A DNA stretch of 64,000 nt. Source: Pisolithus tinctorius (taxonomy: Eukaryota > Basidiomycota > Agaricomycetes > Boletales > Pisolithaceae). Where the stretch lies: positions 992,001 through 1,056,000 of the forward strand of contig JANFAH010000020.1 in assembly GCA_024663395.1 (NCBI GenBank). Reading direction: 5' to 3'. Both the position numbers and the translations under genes were made by a program. Positions 1 through 11,011 of this stretch are shown here, piece by piece. The notes beneath the pieces were generated by a model, which saw only the letters and a program-made list of their open reading frames with translations, searched no databases and was not told the DNA's origin. Position 1 is the stretch's first letter. Each line of letters starts with the position of its first letter.

Positions 1-2505
1 CCTCACCTAGTGCTGGTGAGTGCAATCACCCCTGGCCTACCATATGCCACATTGCTCATGCCGGTCGAAGAATAGGTATAGGGAATTGCTCAGGGTGTCG
101 AGAATGTGGAGGCTCCTAAAGCTGTTGAAATGGCAGGGATTCCATCAACAGTTGCCTGATCCCCAGGCTGGTGAACTTGTCCTCTTCTGCCCTGCCTGTC
201 CCCAGCCAGGGATAAATGTACCGGATCAGGATATTGCTCTCTCTGAGTCCGTATTCTATTCATTGTTTCAAAGGCATTGTTAGCCTGACTTGTGTAGCTG
301 GCGGTTTGCTAGGACCTTTGTGATGGACGGCAACTTCAAGGCCGAGCATATGCTGCCCAAGAATGCTGCCGAAGAGGTCTGGCTCATGGATGGAAATGGC
401 TTCATGGTCACATCAGCTCCATACAAGGAATATTTGACTGGGACTGTAAATAGAATAGAAGTTGGTGCGCCATGATATCTCCAAACGCACCGGACTGATT
501 GCATCATGCAGAAATCTGACTGCAATAACCACCGGGCTGTTAATCAAGCAAATGCACAAAGGAATAAGTTGGAATCGACCGGAATTGGTGGATGTGCCTG
601 TGCGAGGCATGGCTGTTTTGTACCTCATGCAATGGTCGACTTTCAGAAGGGAGAGCAGTACGCACCAATTCATAGTCCCTGGTCATGACTAACAATATAG
701 CAGGCAGGTCAATATGGATTATGCTCTGGTCCATGCCATGCACCATGGATTGGACCCCCGGCAACCGGTCATAACCTTTTATGACATCAATTGTCAGTAT
801 AGCAAGAACTTGGCCCGCTGGCTTGAGGAAAATAGATATCTCTCTCTGCCTTCCGGATTACAGATTCAGCCCAGCATTGGACTATGGCATGTCCATGGCC
901 ATCAGACAGAGTGCTTCGCCATATATGCTCCAAACTTTATTCTGGGTGCCAGCCGGGTGGACAGTGAAATCATGGAGACCCTCTGGTCTTCTCTCAACAT
1001 AATCTCACCATCAGCCCGGGGAATGGCGACAGCACATCATCAGGAGTTGCTGGACTTCCAAATGAATGATAGTAACTTCCTCAAAATGATATGGATGCGT
1101 ATGTCATCACAGTACCTGGTTGACCACCACTTAATTACTTGCACATAGCATCAGCATTGAAACGGAAGTTCAAGGTTGCCAAGCAGTCATTAGCAACAAT
1201 CCAAGATAAATTCAACGAGTTGGATAGCAAGGTACCAGATGGCTTGCGTCGGTTATGGGTGGAACAAGAACTTGTGGCGCAGTCATGCTGGCAGAATACT
1301 CCGCAGGCCATGGACATATATGAAGTCCGGCTGGAGAAGGGTAAGGGGGCCAACTGTATCATCTGTCCCATAACTTATGTACATCATGGTAGCACCCACC
1401 ATGAAAGCCATTGAGATTGACCTAATCCATAAGGACCATTCATTCAGCAGCTCACGCGGTTCAGCTACTTGGATTGCATGGGCATTAAAGGTTGAGCAGG
1501 CTCAAATAGTGCTTGCTATGGATACACGACATATGGACACCAGGGCAACAGAGGCAGACCGGTTGTTGATTTCGTGCCGGCAAGACCGGTTGCAATCACA
1601 GATTGATGCACTAGTACATGGAGCAGCCCAGTTCATCGGAAATGACTGGCAAGTTAACCCCAGGCAAAGGCCCAGAAGTATAGCCCCACTCGACGGGGAC
1701 AGTAATGACGAAACTGATGATCCATTCCTCCCTGATTGTCCTGGTCACCAGGAGGTCAGCGATGTTCCACTGCCATCATATATCGGAGCACAGTATTTCC
1801 ATGACATGGGCCTCAGCAGTCTTGTGGAACAGGAAATACATCTGAGACAGGGCCAGGCAAATGATGCATTGCATGAATTGCATCTGGCCCTCGTGGACAA
1901 GGCCATGATATTTTGTACAGATGTCCAGAAAGGAGGGAACTACAAAATGACAACCCAGGCATGGGGCCGGATATCCAATGCAGAGGCAATGGTTCAGCGG
2001 CATGCTGCCATCTATCGCCAGTGCCGAAAGCAACTTATTGCACTGGGGGCTGGGGAGGACATTCTTGGCAAATACCAAGAATTGAATAGGGCAGACCTGA
2101 CTGTGAGTGCCACAATTGCAGACCCAAATGCAAGAGGTCATCACGACGACACTCTGGCCTGGTTTTGGACCGTGGACCTTCCCCGGGATTCTGCCATGAA
2201 TGACAGGATGTCGGAATGTAGGCAGATCAATTGGGCTTGTGTGAAATACTGACTGAATTATCACAGTTTATCGAGTCAACCGGCTGCGTACAAAAGCACT
2301 ACGGGATCACTGGGAAGAAGAGCTAGAGTTACTCACACTGGAGACTGGGTGGACACAGAAATTCTTCTTACACAAGGAGAAATTCTGGAGAGGCCGGCAT
2401 ATGGAGGCATTGGCAGTGGGCAATACCGGTTTCGCATGTTATTCGGCTAGGCAGTCCCAGATGTATCGGGATTTAGCAGGAACACTAGGATGTACTTCAA
2501 GATAG
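1..2505 (+). CDS. KDZ family transposase, 5'-partial, spliced
   Basis: This is the transposase of a KDZ DNA transposon, acting on element ends in the nucleus. Six introns restore one continuous frame: about 247-297, 461-511, 658-703, 1099-1148, 1341-1392 and 2218-2266. Most have GT...AG ends and a CTAAC/CTGAC-like branch site. KDZ hallmarks in order are a CPACPQPGIN segment (CxC2-type zinc region), FVMDGNFKAEHM, CNNHRAVNQAN and GGCACARHGCFVP, the catalytic-type FYDINCQYS, then WHVHGHQTECFA, SRVDSEIMETLWSSLN and ATAHHQELLDFQ. The last exon ends in TAG at 2503. I see no stop inside the spliced exons, so this part looks intact. The first exon border, at about 15-70, is unclear, and the N-terminus lies outside the window. 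Confidence 0.88.
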
Positions 2506-2601
2506 GAATTGGCAGAGTAATGTGCATATATCTCTAGATAGTATGAAACCAGGGAAATTACATATCAAGATTCTAATGAGATGTGTAATGAGGACAGCAC
2601 C

Positions 2602-3505
2602 CTACTTATTGCTGGCCCCTGGCCAGGTAACTGAATTGACTCGGAAGTCCTCAAGCTGGTCCTGTACTTGTCCAAGGCTGTCAAAAAGGGTGAGCCATTC
2701 ACTGCAGAATTCCATCACACCATGGAGCCAGCGAATCTCCTCCTCCTCCTGATGGATCATCTCATCACAGCTTTCAATCATCCAGCCGATGCTGTCTGAT
2801 GGCATCCGGTCCATGTCACACAGCAGTGGGAGACTCTCTTTTCCTTCCTATGGCACAGATGGATTCAATGGAATGATCGAAAAATGACCACCGCGCACCT
2901 CAACCCCAACAAAGAATTCCTTGGCCTCCTGCAAAACTTCCTCCAATGACTGACGATCATACCCATCCAGATGGGTAGGGTCCCTTGTCCACCAGGTATG
3001 TGGCATAGGACCGGTGTGGATCATACATCTCACCTCTCCTCTTTTGACCTGCAGCACATTCAACTCCATGATGTGTGCCAGCAGGGTGGTCTCTCCCATA
3101 TTTTGTACAGCCGTCCACCAAAGCAGTTCATTGGCAACATGTGGGACCTTCATGATTGTCCCATATGTGTTGCAGGTAGCCAGGGCCTGCTTCAATATAT
3201 GCTGTGGAAAAGTCTGTGACACAGCAAACCAGCATCCATTTCGACAAACTCACTGTTTCCACCTGAATCTGCTGATACCAGTCATCTGGCAGTCGATCGC
3301 TTGGGTTGTTGGCCTGCTGCAAAGCATATGTGAACCGTCTAAATCGGACACCAATGTATTGGATTATCATGGAGAGGTAGGATAGATTAGCGGTCCTGAC
3401 ATCCATGGTGATTCGGAGTAGAGTTGGATTGGGTGAAAATGTTATTACATAGCAATGTGGCTGACACATGTGATAACTGCAAGATAAGAGATCATCAATA
3501 ATCAC
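2602..3505 (-). pseudogene. uncharacterised minus-strand gene of the KDZ element
   Basis: I do not recognise the domain. Two reading segments join cleanly across a 40-nt intron (3253 down to 3214, GTGAGT...CACAG), giving a continuous stretch that contains PDDWYQQIQVET followed by TFPQHILKQALATCNTYGTI, KVPHVANELLWW, MIHTGPMPHTWW and REFF-like FFVGVEVRGGHFSIIPL. A single in-frame TAG at 2848-2850 then separates it from a collinear acidic helical segment (MDRMPSDSIGWMIESCDEM, followed by EEEEIRWLHG) that ends at 2602. Either the TAG is a nonsense mutation or a further intron removes it. The gene runs opposite to the transposase and the TET gene on either side. The 5' end is unclear, because the segment begins on a non-ATG codon and may have upstream exons at about 3500-4100. 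Confidence 0.5.
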
Positions 3506-3607
3506 ATCCTGGGAGGCCAGAATAGCAAGTGGCCTATCCCGGCGCAGCGGTTATCATGAGCCAAGTGGCTGGATATCAATCTGAACAATGCTGATGATGT
3601 GACCGTA

Positions 3608-4021
3608 GTGTATCTATGCATTACCAGCACTGCCGGACCTGTACTGGGAAAGGCCGTGTTGCATTTTCTCAATGGCTGTGGAATAGGCAATTAGTTGGAA
3701 AGGCCCCAGGCTATCGTCCAATGCTTGTGGACAGTGTATAATGAAAGGTCCACATGCTGAAATATGACCAGCGTGGTAGGAAGTGTAGCTAGTGCCAGAC
3801 CCGTAGTAGAACATTGTATCTGTGCATTACCGGGACTGCCGGACCTGTGCTAGAAAAGGCTGCATCATGTTTTCTCAATGGCTGTGGAATACAAAATTAG
3901 GTTGAAAGGCCCCGGTCCATCATCCAATGCTTTGGCATGGTGTATAAAGGAACATGAACACCATGAAATGGAACCGGTGTGGTCGGAAGTGTAGCTAGCA
4001 CTGGAGCCATAGCAGAACTCC
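3608..4021. repeat. 206-bp tandem duplication (two diverged copies)
   Basis: The block starting TGTATCTATGCATTACC near 3608 recurs near 3814 at an offset of 206 bp. Both copies carry CTCAATGGCTGTGGAATA (3668 and 3874). On the minus strand both encode a similar peptide containing ALDD..GPF.LI.YSTAIEK. The offset is not a multiple of three, so the copies are in different frames. It could be part of the upstream end of the minus-strand gene or simply a non-coding duplication. Confidence 0.75.
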
Positions 4022-4163
4022 CCATCTATCGCCTCTATCTTGGTACCCATACCATGCTGGAATAATATGTGGAAGCCAGAGGTACTATGCCACCATAGTG
4101 GCACCTGTTTTTGAAGGCTTGAATCGTAATTTACCAACACCGTGTAACCATGGCAGCTTCACT

Positions 4164-5532
4164 ATGGCCCGGAAAACACCAGCATACATAGCCACGGTTC
4201 AATACTACACACTACAGGTACCAGATTACCCGTCATCAACACCGTGCTCGCTATATCGTCTTCCGATCTTAATGGCAATAAATCACAGTGCCACCCGGGA
4301 TATTACACACTATATGCACCGGGAATTCTCCAGTCAAGCCTTCCCAGGACCGAATGCCCCCAAACCAGATCCTCCACTCCAGATTCCAACACACGGCATT
4401 GTCGCTATGAATCAGATAGTGGCCAGCATGCATGCGGCATACAATAATAGAAGTAAGCTGATGTCCCAGCTGAATGTAAAATCAAATCTGAATTGTATTG
4501 CAGAGCAAAGTGGCATCAATCTGATCCGGCTTTCTGAGCATCTTTCAGCTATGGAATTGGGGGTTGATGAAACCCATGAGGCAGGCCACCTGGCAGCGCA
4601 TCCATCAAGTCTCACCGGCTTTGTGGATGAACCTACGGTAATCCTTGGTACCGGCGATACCATTGCATTGTGGTACCTTCCTGGCACCATCACCAATGAT
4701 TTGCAAGTCAGTTTGAACATTTCCTTTACACTCTATATTATTCAGGCATCCCTGCAGACACACATGCTTGCCACTCTGGACCCCCTTCACCACGCAATGT
4801 CCAAGAGTATGACAAGTGGCTCCTGGCGGAAAAATGCTGAATATTTCAATCACACTTCACAGTCACTGGGGTGCCTGGAGTTTTCCCCGGCCAGGCACCA
4901 ACAGGGGCATATGGTATGGCTATATTACCTCAGGGGTATGTCTCTCAAGTGGCATCCAGACCCTGAACTTTGCCCTGTCAGTTTCCGCTGACCTACGGAT
5001 GGATGCCAGTCGTGAATGGTCCCAGTGGTCTTACCTCCCGGCTGCCATCCTCTCCGGTGTGCTTTCGATTATGCACCCAGGCCTGTATGAGGCTGGAAGG
5101 CAAGCCATGCAGTCATTGGACACATGGTCGAGTCAGCATAACCAAGATATGCAGGATGCCTTGCAGCACTGGCTGTCGGTTTTTACTAATGTCTCTGTAA
5201 TCTCTAACTGGACCACACCCTTTCACCGGGACCCACACTCACGGTCCGATTGGTATGACATGCTGGTCACGGTTGGCGATTATGAAGATTGTGTATTGGA
5301 TATCCCCACGCTTGGCCTTCAGTTCCTTTACAACCCCGGCACTGTAGTTGCATTTTCCGGCTGGCTTCTTCGACATGGGGTTAGTTCTGTGGGTGGGAAC
5401 CGATGTTGCTTTGCCTACTACATGAGGGACAACATACACAACTGGATAGGGATACCCCGTGGGGATTGGATGAGAGTTCAGAATGTCCAGACTTGGTTGA
5501 TGCCTGCAGGTCCAGTGGGACCTTCCATATAA
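4164..5532 (+). CDS. TET/JBP-type 2-oxoglutarate/Fe(II) dioxygenase
   Basis: Likely nucleic-acid base dioxygenase (5-methylcytosine-oxidising family), using Fe(II), 2-oxoglutarate and O2. Two coding segments join phase-correctly across an intron at 4914-4959 (GTATGG...CCAG), giving ...QGHM then TLNFALSVSADLR. The C-terminal half has the fungal TET/JBP core: TPFHRDPHSRSDWYDMLVTV with the HxD iron ligands, then LGLQFLYNPGTVVAFSG, the distal histidine in LLRHGV, and the 2-oxoglutarate-binding arginine in FAYYMRDN. The N-terminal half includes GDTIALWYLPGTI and PARHQQGH, which match the start of the fungal core. All metal ligands are present and there is no stop, so it looks functional. I placed the start at the first ATG of the open frame (4164); an upstream exon is possible. 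It is co-oriented with the KDZ transposase. Confidence 0.83.
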
Positions 5533-6119
5533 CCTACACTTATCCAATAGGGGGTCCATGTAAAGGTGGTTCTATGGATATTATATGCCATCCCAAGCCA
5601 AGTTATTTGCCATATACCTCTCCCAAAGTCCAACTAGGGCTGGCCTGTAATTGGTGGAACACTTCAACTCAAGCCGAATCCAGTCAGACGGAACACTGGG
5701 AGATTGGCTTGCTTGTTGCACACGAGACCATGGCATATGTGCCAGAACACATGGATTGGTGATCATAATACACAGGCTGACTCGAGACAGACGGGACACT
5801 GTATCATGGGCCTCCCGTACACCATGAAACACTGGAATATTCGTCCAGCCTGTCCTACAGGATCACAATATCTGGGCCCACTCCAAGGTCACAGTACAAT
5901 GGACTATAAGTCCTCCATAGTACATGGGCGCTCCAATTTGGGCTGAGGCCGATGCACACGGCACACTGATATATGCTCCCACCGTTCCAAACAGAACACT
6001 GCAGGTCCAGCCAAGCCTTATTACACGGGCCACTGATATATCAGCCCCATAGACAATAGCTTCCCAGCCCAGCCAAAATATATGTGACACTACTTGTATG
6101 GCTCATCCATTCACCAGGG
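5533..6119. other. non-coding tail of the KDZ element, short imperfect repeats
   Basis: No convincing gene. It holds degenerate short repeats built on CACACTGATATAT, GACGGGACACTG and CCATGGCATATG-type words. The open frames here are short, differ between frames and have no recognisable motif. Confidence 0.5.
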
Positions 6120-7560
6120 GATGCCAAAAGACTAGCCCATCATCTAAACTGGTAACATCAAGTGGCCTTAACTGGGCATCCATGCCAATCAACCACCATA
6201 GGCTGGGCATCTGTCCCGGTCCCTTAGCATAAGGCCGGTATGTGTCCCAGGTTACGGTCACCAATTGGGAATTTGGCCTGGCTGACTAGACTTTGCCAGA
6301 ACATATACCGGCCCAATAGAATCCCACTGGAGTGCCTTCTGAACCACTGTAAATAGCCTGGAGGGTGTCATCCATCCCGGCCAACTGGAATTGGTTCAGA
6401 ACTGATGCCAAACAACTGCCACCAGCCCTAGACCTGTGCCGGCCCACTACATTGTGGCTGGTAGGTATCCCGGGTCATGATAAACAACTGGAAATTTGAT
6501 CCGGCTGACTGGATTTGGCCGGAACATATACCAGCACAATAGAATCCCACTGGAGTGCCTTCTGAACCACTGTAAATCTCCTGGAGGGTCTCATCCATCC
6601 CAGCCAACTGGAGTTGGTTCAGAATTGATGCCAAACAACTGCCAACAGCCCTGAACCTGTGCCGGCCCACTATAATGTGGCCAGTATGTGTCCCGGGTCA
6701 TGTTCAACAACTGGGAATTTGACCCGGCTGACTGGATTTGGCTGGAACATATACTGGCCCAATACTGTCCCACTGGAATGCCTTCTGAACCACTGTAAAT
6801 AGCCTGGAGGTTGTGATCCATTCCGGCCAACTGGAGTTAGTTAGGAATTGATGCCAACCAACTGGCACCAGCCTTGGCCCCCTGCCGGTCCCCTAGATTC
6901 AGCCAGGTAGATATCCCGGCTCACTGGCAATAACATGGGATCTGGCCCAGCTAACTGGAAATGTCAGGAAGCCATACCGGCCGAATAGCACCCCACTAGT
7001 GTGCTTTCCGAACCACTGCAAATATCCTGGAGGCTGTGATCCATCCGGCCCACCTGGAATTAGATGAGCATCCATGCCCACACACCAACACCAGCTTATC
7101 CTCTATTCCGCCATATTTGCACTATACTGGTATGGGTCCCGGCTTACTATTCCCGGCATGAAAGCTGGCTAGACGTATATTCCAACTACCCACCATAATC
7201 CAGGCACCTGTCACGGCCCACTTGCATAAGGCCAGTATGTGACCCGGCATACTAGAAATTGCCATAACTCATACTGGCCCAATGGATGTACATTGGTATG
7301 CCTTCTGACCCGCTGGAAATAGTGTGGTTGCTGTCATCCATACCGGCCAACTAGAATTAGCTCGGCATCCATGCCAACTGACCATCACCACCTTGGCATC
7401 TGTGCCGGCCCACTAGCATAAGACTGGTATGTTTCCTGGCTTATTGGCATTATCCCGGCATTTGTCCCAGCTTACTGGAATTAGCACGGCATTCATACCA
7501 AACCAATAGAATTACAGTGGAATGCCTTCTGACCCACTGGCAATTGCTGACACATGCTGG
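6120..7560. repeat. 223-bp tandem repeat array
   Basis: The block containing TCATCCAT(C/T)CCGGCCAACTGG recurs at 6368, 6591, 6814 and 7037 with an exact 223-bp period. A more diverged copy lies at 7334 (297 bp on), and a partial copy ahead of the array at about 6167. Each unit also carries CCACTGGAGTGCCTTCTGAACCACTG, or a variant of it, and a CATATACCGGCCCAAT-like segment (6302, 6525, 6748, 6973). It lies between the TET gene and the element end, as subterminal repeats often do. The short open frames on the minus strand are by-products of the repeat. Confidence 0.85.
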
Positions 7561-7824
7561 GCTCATGCCAGTGAGCCCAGACCAGGTTAGTACCAGACCT
7601 TTCCCAACTTGCCAGAATCCATGCCAGGATTATCCAGGCAAGATGTATATAGTAGTAACCCCTCAGCCACACTGTGCAGTATGGTGACATCCAATGATCA
7701 TGGCTATGCTGTGTGACACGATGACAACTCAGAGGTGGGCTCGACTTTAGCCGGTCTGTGCAACACGGCCAATTGTCAACCTCATTTGGTCATATGATAT
7801 GGTACAAAGTAGGTACATTATGTG
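7561..7824. other. KDZ element end region and junction with HET-B
   Basis: No gene seen. Up to 7824 the sequence is unrelated to the HET units. From 7825 (CCACCAAATGATGTTGCCTACC) it aligns to the last exon of the other HET copies, so the junction is resolved to about one base by paralogue comparison. Confidence 0.6.
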
Positions 7825-8189
7825 CCACCAAATGATGTTGCCTACCGCTGCAAGTGAGCTTGATTATCACCTGGGTTTGTTAATGGACGCATAACCAAGG
7901 GATTCGAAATTTCCCCTAATCCCTGCTAATGTTGGTGACGTTGCCAAGGTCGAGCGTGGGATGCCACTTACCCTCAACTTGCCTTCGCTCCGAATGTAAT
8001 CCACAACCTGAACCATGTCAAATGACATGGATGGAGATAACAGATTTGACTCACCTGCGGCAACAATTGGTCCACTTCTGCGCAGATCCCACACCAACAG
8101 AGCCACAGGATCTATGAACAAATCGACAATCAGTGTCAACGTAACAAGTTAATGCTGTACTTGCCTTCCCTGTTATGTCCTCCTCCAGT
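7825..8189 (-). pseudogene. HET-B 3' exons, stranded fragment
   Basis: This is the 3' portion of HET gene copy B, cut off from its 5' part by the CACTA element at 8190 and cut at its distal end at 7825. It aligns to the 3' regions of copies C-F: an exon encoding DPVALLVWDLRRSGP, one with FDMVQVVDYIRSEGKLR, and the first 23 bases of the last exon (from 7847 downward). The rest of the last exon (the TSKHQLLLDARAAEQ segment of other copies) is missing. It cannot be expressed with the 5' part across a 10.9-kb insertion. Confidence 0.82.
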
Positions 8190-8541
8190 CACTGCGGAAA
8201 TGAAATTTTAGCAAGGGGCATAACCAGATTCTCCAAATGTAGATAATCTGACCTTGATTTTTTTTTGTAAGATATAGCTATTAGTCTGAGTAAAGTCTGA
8301 CTCAACGATTTTTGAGTAACATATCCAAATAATCTGACATAGGCAAGATCCGAATATAGGCAATACACCAATAGCCTGACCTCTTGTATGTGTATTTCCC
8401 CACCCCAACTATGCTCGACTCCATCGGCCATAGTCCAACTATAATACATCGGAAGAGTGGCTCTTGCCACCCTTGCACCCCTCAGAAAAAATAATGGACT
8501 TTGCGAAAATTTTCCTTGGTCTCCAAGTTCACCGGTTCACC
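8190..8541. repeat. CACTA left terminal inverted repeat and subterminal region
   Basis: The TIR is 8190-8200. Behind it are several TCTGA-core words (AATCTGACC, GTCTGAGTAA, GTCTGACTC, AATCTGACATA, GCCTGACC) between about 8240 and 8385. The right end has AATCTGATG and AATCTGATCTGAA around 18810-18920. Clustered subterminal words are the usual transposase-binding layout of CACTA elements. No gene is seen here; the first plausible ATG is at 8542. Confidence 0.7.
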
Positions 8542-9588
8542 ATGTACACCATGAACCAACCCAAGGTATGTGGTACTCAAGTCCCCCAGCCTATCTACTC
8601 ACCTCCAAAAGTTCCATATCGATGCTAACCAGATGGTTCCAACCTCACAAGCTGACAAAATCGAGTTTGTTGGTCCCCCAACAGTCATCAAACATAGGCC
8701 ACACATCCTTCGACTTCATGTCCCAACCAGCGTCCAAAATGTTATGCTCTCTTTCGAGCCAAACTCCCAAGGCCCTGTGGTACGTGTGGGTAATTATTGT
8801 TCATGTGTCTTCCACTCACAGCCATACACCAGACCATAGAAATCTCCCTAACGACGATGTCACCAGAACTTGGCAATGATACCTTTCATGCAACTCAAGC
8901 ATGTGTTGTCGACTTTGGTGCTAACATTGGTACTGGTGGGGTTAAGTTGGGGTCTGCAGATGCCCATGTTTCAGCCGTCTCAGTAAGTCATCACATAATT
9001 CATATCCTTGCTGATGGTATTACATAGGATCCTCTACTTGTCAACGTTGAGCCACTTCCTGCCATGCAAGGATCGTTCGGATGTATTCCAGACCACCTCC
9101 TGCCTGCTGAAAAAGGCCAGACAAACCCTGAGGGCGGTACTGCCCTGCCTATTGTGCCTCTCATCCCTGCCATTGATAATAGTGAAACTGAGCCCGAAAG
9201 TGTGGAGGGGACCCCAACTGCAGCTGCCAAGGTAAGTCGTGACTCATGAACCATTCTTTTTCTCGGTATTGACAACTCTTTCTAGAAGACTACTTCGGAA
9301 ATACCAGTCTCGTCTCTTCCCACGCAAGTTTCTGGCCCCTCCATTAGGCATACTTTTACCCCGGACAGTTTTGCTGGATCGGAGACGTTTGATACTGTGA
9401 GTACGCAACTGTTGTGTGTAAGTAAACTTTGTCATTTCTGTTGTCATGTACTCATCATTACTCAGGAAAGATGGGCCCAAATTCGAGAGGGACTTATTGC
9501 TGGCCAGGAAAATAATAAAAGATGTCGCATGCCCTTATTGTCTGAAGCTAGTACCCCCACCCCTCCTGCTAAATGCTTTCGCAAGTAG
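8542..9588 (+). CDS. intact six-exon accessory gene of the CACTA element
   Basis: I do not recognise a domain. The predicted protein is about 264 aa. Exons: 8542-8565, 8612-8783, 8822-8982, 9028-9231, 9286-9396 and 9466-9588 (TAG at 9586). Most introns have strong donors (GTATGT, GTAAGT, GTGAGT) and all exons stay in phase; the donor at 8784 is the least certain. It starts MYTMNQPK at 8542 and passes through PTSVQNVMLSFEPNSQG and TQACVVDFGANIGTGGV. It then has a Pro/Ser/Thr-rich acidic middle (AIDNSETEPESVEGTP) and ends with RWAQIREGLIAGQENNKRCR plus a short basic tail. It lies upstream of, and in the same direction as, the transposase. An element-encoded regulatory or DNA-binding partner (as TnpA is in plant CACTA elements) is conceivable but only by position. 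Confidence 0.6.
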
Positions 9589-10760
9589 TACTTGTCTTTT
9601 TTTTGGAACTAATATAATGTTCATGTGATCATTAACTTTGTGCATGTCTGCCTGCTACCCCCTCAAGGCCTCATGCTCTATCCATTAAGAATGCGCCTCT
9701 GATGGGATTCCAGCAATGCAACTGCAAGTCCTTCGGGTGTAATGGAGCGCTAGTGCCTGTGCATACAGCTGCTGCCCATACACGACATGACCTTCGTGCA
9801 AGGATGAAAGCATCGCAGATTTCACAGCTGCGTGCATCAGGGCATAGGGTCATCCGTTCAGCCATTAAAGATGCAGGGCCCGTCTCATGACTATTTCCAT
9901 ACCCTATATGCATGCCTGCCCCCCCCCCCCCTCTCACCTGATGTCGCTTTCCCTGACCCGCCACGTACTTCGACTAGTGCTGTCGAACAAGAAATGCTCG
10001 ACAACGGTACTCTCACTGGTGAGGACCTTGACATTTTGACCTTTGGCAGTGCGCTGCCAAATCTGGGACTGAACTTCCATAGCCCTGAGGCCCTGCTCTC
10101 TGCTGTCGACTACTTCCAAGAGTACAACGCAAGGACAACGGCTGGTGCTCGCCCTCTCACTTCTTTTGATGCTCACCATCTTCTTCCTGATCCAGAGCAA
10201 CATGCATTTGAACGCTACTTCCAACGAATGGCAGAAGAAGTTCATGGGGAGAGCAATACCTTAGATGATGCCCCACCACTTGTTCACAATGATCTGTCCT
10301 ATCCTGACGAATCCTGGTCCTATCCTGACGAAACTGAGGGCCCTGTTGAAGGAGAGGTATTGGACGTGGTTCCCCGCTGCGTAGGCGATGAAGACAACCC
10401 TGATCCATTCCTCATTGACGAAGAGGTATGGTTAGACGACCTGGGCCTTGCTGACATCCCAGAGCATGTCGCAGTCATCCACACCATTGTATCTTGGCTC
10501 CATCTCCAGTTCCACCTCCCATGCATCGCCTGCAATGCACTACTGGCAATTCTCACACTTCTTCTGCTGTTTCTTAATCCATCCACTTCCACCCCATTCG
10601 CTACCCTGCGGTCTGGACATCGCCTTCTTGGAGTCAATAAACCTGTCTACACCTTACCAGTCTGCCTGATCTGTAACAATGTATACCCTCCAGCCATGTC
10701 ACCACTTTGTCATGACACCTGCACGTCCTGCCACGTTGATCTTTTCCTCCCATGGCAGAC

Positions 10761-11011
10761 TTGTTGAAAGATCTGTAGGCTACCTCAGTAGTGAACAAAC
10801 TACTGATGTATTAGGTGTACCTGTAGGCTACTACAGGATGTCAGTATAGTAGAATACTTGTAATATAAACAGACTTACCCTCAGTAGTGAACAAACTACT
10901 GAGGGAATACTAGTAGAGAATACTACAAGTATGTGCGCTTTTTGTGCTTATGTAAGCACACTAGCATCGCACCTAAGTACCAATAAACAGTGGCACTTTA
11001 TGTTCCAACAA
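10761..11011. mobile_element. MITE-like element, copy 1
   Basis: 251 bp flanked by the 3-bp duplication GAC (10758-10760 and 11012-11014). The ends are TTGTTGAAA and TTCCAACAA, an imperfect inverted repeat. Removing the insert restores the transposase frame (...LPWQT then MQGNTRALK), so it is a clean insertion into an exon. The interior folds into several hairpins: CTCAGTAGT/ACTACTGA near 10784-10806, CCCTCAGTAGT/ACTACTGAGGG at 10878-10905, CCTGTAG/CTACAGG, and GTGCTTA/TAAGCAC. It has no coding capacity. A second copy is at 61458-61710. I do not recognise the family. Confidence 0.85.

Larger units (their letters stand above)
1..7824 (+). mobile_element. KDZ-type DNA transposon, right-hand part, carrying a TET/JBP gene
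   Basis: Seen: a KDZ transposase open at the left window edge, a minus-strand gene, a TET/JBP dioxygenase gene and a 2.3-kb non-coding tail with tandem repeats. Homology to HET gene copies starts at 7825, so the foreign DNA ends at about 7824. Known: in mushroom-forming fungi, KDZ (Kyakuja-Dileera-Zisupton) transposases and TET/JBP genes are expanded together and often linked. Inferred: all of this is one element. The left end is outside the window, so terminal repeats and target duplication cannot be checked; 7824 might instead be a deletion breakpoint. Confidence 0.7.

Noticed and set aside
10761..11011. The insert as a large spliceosomal intron of the transposase
   Set aside because: No GT...AG choice at or near its ends keeps the frame, whereas exact removal with one target copy does. 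The 3-bp duplication supports transposition.
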